Below, piece after piece: positions 58,791-64,000 of a stretch of DNA of 64,000 nt. The position numbers were made by a program, and so were the translations under genes. Origin of the DNA: Saccharothrix sp. ALI-22-I (GTDB taxonomy: Bacteria; Actinomycetota; Actinomycetes; Mycobacteriales; Pseudonocardiaceae); NCBI RefSeq assembly GCF_001984175.1, contig NZ_MTQP01000051.1:1-64000 (forward strand), given 5' to 3'. Positions within the stretch are counted from its first letter, which is position 1. Every line of letters starts with the position of its first letter. Below the pieces are notes generated by a model, which saw only the letters and a program-made list of their open reading frames with translations, had not been told where the DNA came from and did not search any database.

Positions 58791-59405
58791 ATGCCGGACA
58801 TGACCCTCTACCGGGGTGAGCGCGACAATGTCTGGCCGCACCCTGCCGTGCGCCTCATCTGGGGTGGCATGACCATTCGGGACCCGTGGCCGGGCGCGCG
58901 CCTGCCGAACCAGACGGCCACCGGCGCGTGGTGCACGCTGTCGCGGGCGATCAGCACCGGCGGCGGCGACCTGGCGGCGTTCTCCCGCACCCTGCGCACG
59001 GCGGGCGTCTCCTACGGCCTGACCTTCGCCCGCACGCCGGTCCCGGTCGAGTCGGAATCCGACCACCACTACGTGATCACCATCCAGCACGCCCGCACGT
59101 TCCTGCTGCGCTACGGCGGCGTGGGCGGCTGGGCACTGGGCGACGAAGTGCCGTGGGTGACCGATCCGACCCTGGCCGACCAGGATTACGTGGTGTTGAA
59201 CGGATCGGGCGTGAGCCGGTCGACGGTATTGGGTTACGGCCATTTCGCCGACGCGCCGGAAGTCACCTTGTTCACCGATGTGCCAACCGGGTGGGTGACT
59301 TCGGTGAACGGTCTGCCGATCGGTGCCCGCGGTGTGCGCGTGCTGACCGATTCGGCGTTGTCCGAAGCCGAACGGCTCAGGTTGACGAAACTGCGCCGAC
59401 CGTAG
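58791..59405 (+). CDS. Hypothetical protein (204 aa)
   Basis: A 204-residue soluble protein that I do not recognise. It has no signal peptide or membrane segment. Visible stretches are YRGERDNVWPHPAVRLIWGG, NQTATGAWCTLSRAISTGGG, HHYVITIQHARTFLLRYGGV and DQDYVVLNGSGVSRSTVLGY, suggesting a beta-rich fold. ATG 58791 is supported by AGGAG 7 nt upstream; an earlier in-frame GTG at 58752 is not. The upstream 100 bp are unusually A/T-rich (CCCCTTTTAAAACC near 58670), so it has its own promoter. Confidence 0.7.
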   Translation: MPDMTLYRGERDNVWPHPAVRLIWGGMTIRDPWPGARLPNQTATGAWCTLSRAISTGGGDLAAFSRTLRTAGVSYGLTFARTPVPVESESDHHYVITIQHARTFLLRYGGVGGWALGDEVPWVTDPTLADQDYVVLNGSGVSRSTVLGYGHFADAPEVTLFTDVPTGWVTSVNGLPIGARGVRVLTDSALSEAERLRLTKLRRP

Positions 59406-59473
59406 CGCCGCGCCGTCCGGAAAGCACGAACGCCACGAGCGCGCCGAGCCGTCATCGGGTCGTCAGGCCGGGA

Positions 59474-60517
59474 TCACGCCTCCACCACCATCAGCCTGTT
59501 CTCCGCGAGGTCCAGCGCGACGGTCGTGCCGGGCGGGAAGTCGGCCGCTCGGCTGGACGGCTGGTCCACCCGCACGATCTGCTCACCGCCGTCGAGCCGG
59601 ACCGACAGCCTGGTCACCGGCCCGAGGAAGCTCTGCGTCAGCACGTTGCCGACCAACGCGCCGTTGGCCTGACCGCTGTGCTGTGCGATGCCGATGTCCT
59701 CCGGCCGCACGATCACCTTGACGTCACCGGACAGCCCCTCGGCCGCGTCGGTGGCCAACCGGAACGCGCCCAGCCGCACGCCACCCGCCTCGGCCGTGCC
59801 GTACACCGCGTTGGTCACGCCGACGAACTGCGCCACGAACGCCGACGCGGGCTCCCGGTACACGACCGCGGGCGTGTCCAGCTGCTCCAGCCTGCCCTGC
59901 GACATCACGCCGACGCGGTCGGAGACGGCCAGCGCCTCCTCCTGGTCGTGCGTGACGAACAGCGTGGTCATGCCCAGCTCGGTCTGGATGCGCCGGATCT
60001 CGTCACGCAGGTTCACCCGCACCTTCGCGTCCAACGCGGACAGCGGCTCGTCCAGCAGCAGCACGCGCGGCTGGATCGCCAACGCACGGGCCAGCGCCAC
60101 CCGCTGCTGCTGGCCGCCGGACAGCTGGTGCGGGTACCGCTTGCCCAGGTGGGCGAGCCCGACCAGCTCCAGCAGTTCGGCGACCCGCCCGGTCCGGTCG
60201 GGCGCTTTCCGCAGCCGCAGGCCGAACGCGACGTTCTGCGTCACGGTCATGTTCGGGAACAAGCTGTAGGCCTGGAACACCATGCCCATGTCCCGCTTGT
60301 TCGCGGGCACGCCGGTGATGTCGCGGCCGTCCACCAGGACCGTGCCCGCGTCGGCGGTCTCGAACCCGGCGACGATGCGCAACGCGGTCGTCTTGCCGCA
60401 GCCGCTCGGTCCGAGCAGGCTGACCAGCTCGCCCTCGGCGAGGGCCAGGTCGAGCCCGTCGAGCGCGGTCTGGCCGCCGAACGACTTGCGCAGCCCGTCC
60501 AGTCGCAGGTACCCCAT
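59474..60517 (-). CDS. ABC importer ATP-binding protein (PotA/FbpC-like)
   Basis: A 347-residue ATPase. Walker A LLGPSGCGKTT near residue 35, Q-loop VFQAYSLFP, signature LSGGQQQRVALARAL, Walker B VLLLDEPLSALD, switch VTHDQEEAL, and a C-terminal TOBE domain. It energises the two permeases encoded upstream. Its start is 2 bp after the second permease stop. Subfamily features fit polyamine, iron(III) or phosphonate importers. Confidence 0.93.
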   Translation of the reverse strand: MGYLRLDGLRKSFGGQTALDGLDLALAEGELVSLLGPSGCGKTTALRIVAGFETADAGTVLVDGRDITGVPANKRDMGMVFQAYSLFPNMTVTQNVAFGLRLRKAPDRTGRVAELLELVGLAHLGKRYPHQLSGGQQQRVALARALAIQPRVLLLDEPLSALDAKVRVNLRDEIRRIQTELGMTTLFVTHDQEEALAVSDRVGVMSQGRLEQLDTPAVVYREPASAFVAQFVGVTNAVYGTAEAGGVRLGAFRLATDAAEGLSGDVKVIVRPEDIGIAQHSGQANGALVGNVLTQSFLGPVTRLSVRLDGGEQIVRVDQPSSRAADFPPGTTVALDLAENRLMVVEA

Positions 60518-60519
60518 GA

Positions 60520-61323
60520 TCAGCCTTCCTCGACGGCGGTGTCCCGCCGACGCCTGCCGATGAACGAGAGCAGGAACAGCAGCACGAACGCGAACAGCAG
60601 GCTCAGCAGCGACACCGCGATCGACACGCCCGCGTCGCGCTTGCCGAGCAGGTTGACCTGAACCTGCAAGGTGTTGAAGTTCAGCAGCGACGCGATGGTG
60701 AACTCGCCCAGCACCAACGCCACCGACAGCAGTGACGCGCCGATCAGCGCGGTGCGGATGTTGGGCACCACGATCCGCAGCAGCACCGTGCCCCAGGACG
60801 CGCCGAGGCCGCGGGCCGCTTCCGCCAGCGTCTTCAGGTCGATCGCGGACAGGCCCGCGTCGATGGCCCGGTAGGCGAACGGCAGCACCAGCACCGCATA
60901 GGCGAACGTCAGCGTCAACGGCGAGTCGCCGAGGAAGTAGTTCACCCACGCGTACAGCGGCGCCATGCCCACCACCAGCACGATCGCCGGGATGGCCACC
61001 GGCAGCAGGCACAGGAACTCCACCAGCCGGCGCAGCTTCGGCAGCCGCAGCCGAATCCACGTCATGGTCGGCACCAGCAGCACCAGCATGACCAGCGAAC
61101 TGGCCACCGCCAGCTGCACCGACACCAGGATCGACTCGACCAGGTCCGGGTCGTCCACGATCCCCGACCACGACGCGAGGCTGCGCGTGCCGCCCGCACC
61201 GCGAGTGGAGAACTCCGCCATCGCGAACAGCGGCAGCAGGAAGAACACGCCGAGCACCAGCAGGATCACGAACCGGGCGACAGCGCGTCCGGTCGATCTG
61301 GTCAGCTTTGTCACCGCTGCCAT
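60520..61323 (-). CDS. ABC importer permease (second subunit)
   Basis: A 267-residue permease with six membrane helices. The ATPase-contact EAA loop reads LAEAARGLGASWGTVLLRIV. It starts inside the end of the first permease gene (13-bp overlap). It forms the channel with the 61311-62240 product. Confidence 0.92.
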   Translation of the reverse strand: MAAVTKLTRSTGRAVARFVILLVLGVFFLLPLFAMAEFSTRGAGGTRSLASWSGIVDDPDLVESILVSVQLAVASSLVMLVLLVPTMTWIRLRLPKLRRLVEFLCLLPVAIPAIVLVVGMAPLYAWVNYFLGDSPLTLTFAYAVLVLPFAYRAIDAGLSAIDLKTLAEAARGLGASWGTVLLRIVVPNIRTALIGASLLSVALVLGEFTIASLLNFNTLQVQVNLLGKRDAGVSIAVSLLSLLFAFVLLFLLSFIGRRRRDTAVEEG

Positions 61324-62240
61324 CGGGCGAACCTCCGCTGCAACAACGCGTACAGGCCCATCGCCACGCCGACCACCACGACCATGCCCAGACCGAGCGC
61401 CTTGCCCAGGTTCTCCTGCCCCAGCAGCACCTCGCCGGTCAGGAAACCCCGGATCTGCAACGGCACGATCGGGCTGCCCTGCGACACCAGCGCCGCCGCC
61501 GTGGCGTAGGCGGAGAACGCGTTGGCGAACAGCAGCAACAACGAGCCGAGGAACGCGGGCAGGAGGATCGGGCCGCCGACGTGCCGCCAGTACGTCCACG
61601 ACGAGCCGCCGAGGCTGTCCACCGCCTCCCTCCACTGCGGACGCAGGCCGTCCAGGGCGGGCAGGAACACGATGACCATCAGCGGGATCTGGAAGAACGT
61701 GTAGACCAGGGTCAGGCCGGGCAGTTCGAACAGCCACGCGCCGGTGGCGAACAGGTCGACGCCGAACGAGTCCCGGAGGAACTGCGTGACGAAGCCCTGG
61801 AAGCCGATCGTGGCCAGGAACGCGAACGCCAGCGGCACGCCGCCGAACTGCGCGAGCACACCGGCGCCGGCCACCACCACACGGCGCAGCAGCCCTTCCG
61901 GCTTGCCGACAGCCACCGCCCACGACAGCAGCGCGCCGAACACCGCGCCCAGCAGGGCGGTGATCGCGGACAGCTCCACGCTGCGCAGGAACGCCTGGAG
62001 GTACACGCCTCGGGTCAGGTCGGCCAGGTTGGCCAGCGTGAAGGCGCCGTCCGAGTCCTGGAACGACCCGGCGAGCACCAGCACGGTCGGGTAGAGCAGG
62101 AACGTGCCGACGTAGGCCAGGAACGGCACCACGACCAGCCACGCCAACCACGTCCGACCGGGCCCGCGGCCGGGGGCGGCTTTCCCGGTGCTATCCCCTT
62201 TCGGGCCATCCCCGACCGCGGTCGTGACGGGTGCGACCAC
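61311..62240 (-). CDS. ABC importer permease (first subunit)
   Basis: A 309-residue permease. A 30-residue cytoplasmic leader rich in Gly/Pro precedes six helices; the EAA-type loop is WREAVDSLGGSSWTYWRHV. It follows the binding protein by 3 bp in the order binding protein, permease, permease, ATPase. Confidence 0.92.
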   Translation of the reverse strand: MVAPVTTAVGDGPKGDSTGKAAPGRGPGRTWLAWLVVVPFLAYVGTFLLYPTVLVLAGSFQDSDGAFTLANLADLTRGVYLQAFLRSVELSAITALLGAVFGALLSWAVAVGKPEGLLRRVVVAGAGVLAQFGGVPLAFAFLATIGFQGFVTQFLRDSFGVDLFATGAWLFELPGLTLVYTFFQIPLMVIVFLPALDGLRPQWREAVDSLGGSSWTYWRHVGGPILLPAFLGSLLLLFANAFSAYATAAALVSQGSPIVPLQIRGFLTGEVLLGQENLGKALGLGMVVVVGVAMGLYALLQRRFARWQR

Positions 62241-62243
62241 CGG

Positions 62244-63374
62244 TCAGCCCACCGCCTGCGCCCACGTGGTGGACAGCACCTGCTTGGCCTTGTCGGACTG
62301 CGCCTGGGTCAGGAACACCTGCTCGCCCTCGGTCTTCGGCAGCTTGGCCGCCGCGTCCGCGTCGACCTTGCCGGACTTGGTCATCGCGTCCATTCGAACC
62401 GGCCGCGACAGGCCCTTGAGGAAGATGTTCTGGCCCTCGTCGGAGTACAGGAACTCCTGCCACAGCCGCGCGGCGGCCGGGTGCGGCGCGTCCTTGTTGA
62501 CCGCCTGGTTGTAGTACGCGCCGACCTGCGCGCCGGACGGGACGACGACCTTCCAGTCGGCCTTGCCCGCGAGCTTCGCGGTCTGCGCGGCGTTGGTGTA
62601 GTCCCAGTCGATCACGACCGGCGTCTGACCGGACTCGATGGTCGCGGGCGACGGGTCGACCGGCAGGAAGTTGCCCGCGGCCTTGAGCTGCTTGAAGAAC
62701 TCCACGCCGGGTGCGATGTCGTCGGCCGAGCCGCCGTTGCCCAGCGAGGCCATCACCACGCCGGAGAACGCGGCGCCGGCCTGCGTCGGGTCGCCGTTGA
62801 GCGCGACCTTGCCCTGGTACTCGGGCTTGAGCAGGTCCTTGACCGACGTCGGCGCGGGCACCTTGGCCGCGTCGTAGCCGATGGACATGAAGCCGCCGTA
62901 GTCGCCGTAGTAGAGCCCGGTGGACTCCTTCAGCTCGGCGGGGATGTCCGCCCAGGTCTGCACCTGGTAGGGCGCGAACAGGTCGGTGTTGGCCAGCGCC
63001 ACGTTGAGGCCGAGGTCGAACACGTCCGGCGCGCGGTCGCCGCCCTTGAGCTGCTTGGCGGCGTTGATCTCGTCCTGGCTGGAGGCGTCGGGCTGGGCGG
63101 AGTCGACCGCGATGCCGTACTTCGCCTCGAACGCCTTGATCATCTCGCCGTAGTTGGCCCAGTCCGGGGGCAGCGCGATGACGTTGAGCTTGCCCTCCTT
63201 CTTGGCGGCCTCGACGAGCTTGTCCAGCCCGCCGAACTCGGCGGCGGACTTCGCGGTGGCCGCGGGGGTGTCACTCGCGGCGCCGTCCTTGGGCGGTGGC
63301 GTGCCGCAGGCCGCGACGAGCGCCAGCGCGGTGACGCCGATGCCGACCGACCGCAGGACTCGGGTGTGGTTCAC
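62244..63374 (-). CDS. ABC importer substrate-binding lipoprotein
   Basis: A 376-residue family 1 solute-binding protein with lipobox LVAACG (Cys near 23), then NVIALPPDWANYGEMIKAFE, APDVFDLGLNVALAN, GYDAAKVPAPTSVKDLLKPE, VVIDWDYTNAAQ and the C-terminal EFLYSDEGQNIFLKGLSRPV. It captures the substrate outside the membrane. The fold fits spermidine, iron(III) or 2-aminoethylphosphonate binders; the ligand cannot be named. It is the first gene of the importer operon. Confidence 0.92.
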   Translation of the reverse strand: MNHTRVLRSVGIGVTALALVAACGTPPPKDGAASDTPAATAKSAAEFGGLDKLVEAAKKEGKLNVIALPPDWANYGEMIKAFEAKYGIAVDSAQPDASSQDEINAAKQLKGGDRAPDVFDLGLNVALANTDLFAPYQVQTWADIPAELKESTGLYYGDYGGFMSIGYDAAKVPAPTSVKDLLKPEYQGKVALNGDPTQAGAAFSGVVMASLGNGGSADDIAPGVEFFKQLKAAGNFLPVDPSPATIESGQTPVVIDWDYTNAAQTAKLAGKADWKVVVPSGAQVGAYYNQAVNKDAPHPAAARLWQEFLYSDEGQNIFLKGLSRPVRMDAMTKSGKVDADAAAKLPKTEGEQVFLTQAQSDKAKQVLSTTWAQAVG

Positions 63375-63818
63375 GGGTCGAACCTTCCTCGGGTGACAAG
63401 GTTTTTACGCGCACGAGCAAAACGTTCAGACCAGCGGAGGATTCGGGACGTCGTGATCGTTTGTCAAGCCGGGGACGCCGACTGAGACCTGTTCGATGAC
63501 GTGGGCGAATTCCCGGTGGCCCGCGGGTTAACGGGCGGGCCGCACGGCACTCCGGCCGGTACCGGCCGGATTCGCCCGGTCAGCCCACGGTGTTGGGCCG
63601 TCGGACGTCACCGGCAACGTCGACATTCACCGCCCGGAACGCGCCGGTGGGCCGTTGGGGTGAGCCGTGTTCGGAAAGGGATGAACCACCGGCCCTATTT
63701 CTGCCTAATTGTCTACTCATATTACCCGGGCCCGGTAACACGCCCCGATCGGCTTTCGACACCCGGTTGTCACGTGACGGAAATGCCCCGAATCCCCTAC
63801 CCCCGGAAGGGCAGATCC
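63375..63818. promoter_or_regulatory. Divergent promoter region with two palindromes
   Basis: 444 bp between the importer operon and the last gene; no coding region is supported. It carries a perfect 20-bp palindrome at 63551-63570 (TCCGGCCGGT and its complement) and the inverted repeat TTACC-N7-GGTAA at 63722-63738. The second lies 80-100 bp upstream of the plus-strand start in an A/T-richer stretch (near 63690-63725), a good place for an operator. Confidence 0.5.
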
Positions 63819-64000
63819 ATGCGTCACCCACGAAGATTCACCGCGTTGGCCGCTGCCGGCGCGCTGCTGCTCCCCGTCGGACTGCCGTCGACCGCGTCGG
63901 CCGCACCCGTAGCCGGAGAGGACGTGCTCTACACGCTGGACGCGGATTTCGACCAGGGCGTGCTCCAGGACGTCAACCACGACTCCCCGAACAACGACCA
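63819..64000 (+). CDS. Secreted protein, N-terminal part cut by the window edge
   Basis: ATG 63819 with GGAAGG upstream. The first 60 residues show a signal peptide (FTALAAAGALLLPVGLPSTA, cleavage after SAA) and then EDVLYTLDADFDQGVLQDVN. The frame runs off the end. The mature start resembles extracellular repeat proteins of actinomycetes, but no family can be assigned. Confidence 0.75.
   Translation, partial: MRHPRRFTALAAAGALLLPVGLPSTASAAPVAGEDVLYTLDADFDQGVLQDVNHDSPNND

Overview
The window is high-GC, gene-dense actinobacterial DNA. Gene content points to a filamentous actinomycete of the order Pseudonocardiales (Saccharothrix/Actinosynnema/Lentzea-like). The pointers are a conservon (cvnABCD), an AfsR-type SARP, NB-ARC/TPR proteins, Scr1-type XRE/DUF397 traces, an F420-type oxidoreductase and a bacterial indole prenyltransferase. 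The genus is inferred; there is no rRNA or other marker. I saw no tRNA, rRNA, CRISPR array, insertion sequence or phage module.

Layout. 1-5.3 kb: a cut XRE regulator, then a tightly packed minus-strand series: stand-alone amino-acid adenylation enzyme, TmpA-like membrane flavoprotein, crotonase, ECF sigma factor and zinc anti-sigma factor. 5.3-8.9 kb: alpha/beta hydrolase, HIT-family Ap4A phosphorylase-like protein and thrS. 9-14 kb: a 1319-residue CHAT protease-STAND ATPase-TPR protein facing a Clp-N protein and its small HTH regulator, whose promoter carries a duplicated operator. 14-16.7 kb: membrane protein, F420 oxidoreductase, LysR regulator and gene debris. 16.7-23.3 kb: a catabolic island (FadR-type regulator, SDR, aldehyde dehydrogenase, C26 amidase, glutamine-synthetase-like ligase, divergent ethanolamine permease) that reads as a gamma-glutamyl route for ethanolamine. 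23.4-26.7 kb: CAP protein, broken leucine-rich-repeat gene, serine hydrolase and 3-hydroxybutyryl-CoA dehydrogenase. 27.1-29.6 kb: a two-gene prenylindole locus (tryptophan prenyltransferase plus tryptophanase). 29.8-33.6 kb: conservon. 33.8-42.1 kb: secreted beta-propeller, a tiny secreted repeat peptide, a SARP-NB-ARC-TPR regulator, a GT-B-like transferase, a small ORF and a second NB-ARC-TPR protein. Three heptamers at 11-bp pitch, like a SARP box, lie upstream of the SARP gene. 42.4-44.2 kb: DUF1996 secreted protein and an Imm1-like protein. 44.2-51.4 kb: purine catabolism (PucR, three-subunit xanthine dehydrogenase, 8-oxoguanine deaminase, guanine deaminase). 51.6-56.3 kb: ABC exporter plus NarL-type two-component operon, a perfect palindromic operator, 22-bp tandem repeats, a TetR gene and a small monooxygenase. 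56.3-59.4 kb: DUF305 lipoprotein, LVIVD beta-propeller and a hypothetical protein. 59.5-63.4 kb: complete ABC importer. The window ends inside a secreted-protein gene.

Most interesting for follow-up: the adenylation/TmpA/crotonase/ECF operon, the CHAT-STAND protein with its Clp-N/HTH neighbours, the repeat peptide downstream of the SARP-TPR regulator, the two-gene prenylindole locus and the ethanolamine route. Function calls come from reading motifs and comparing with remembered families; no database search was run.
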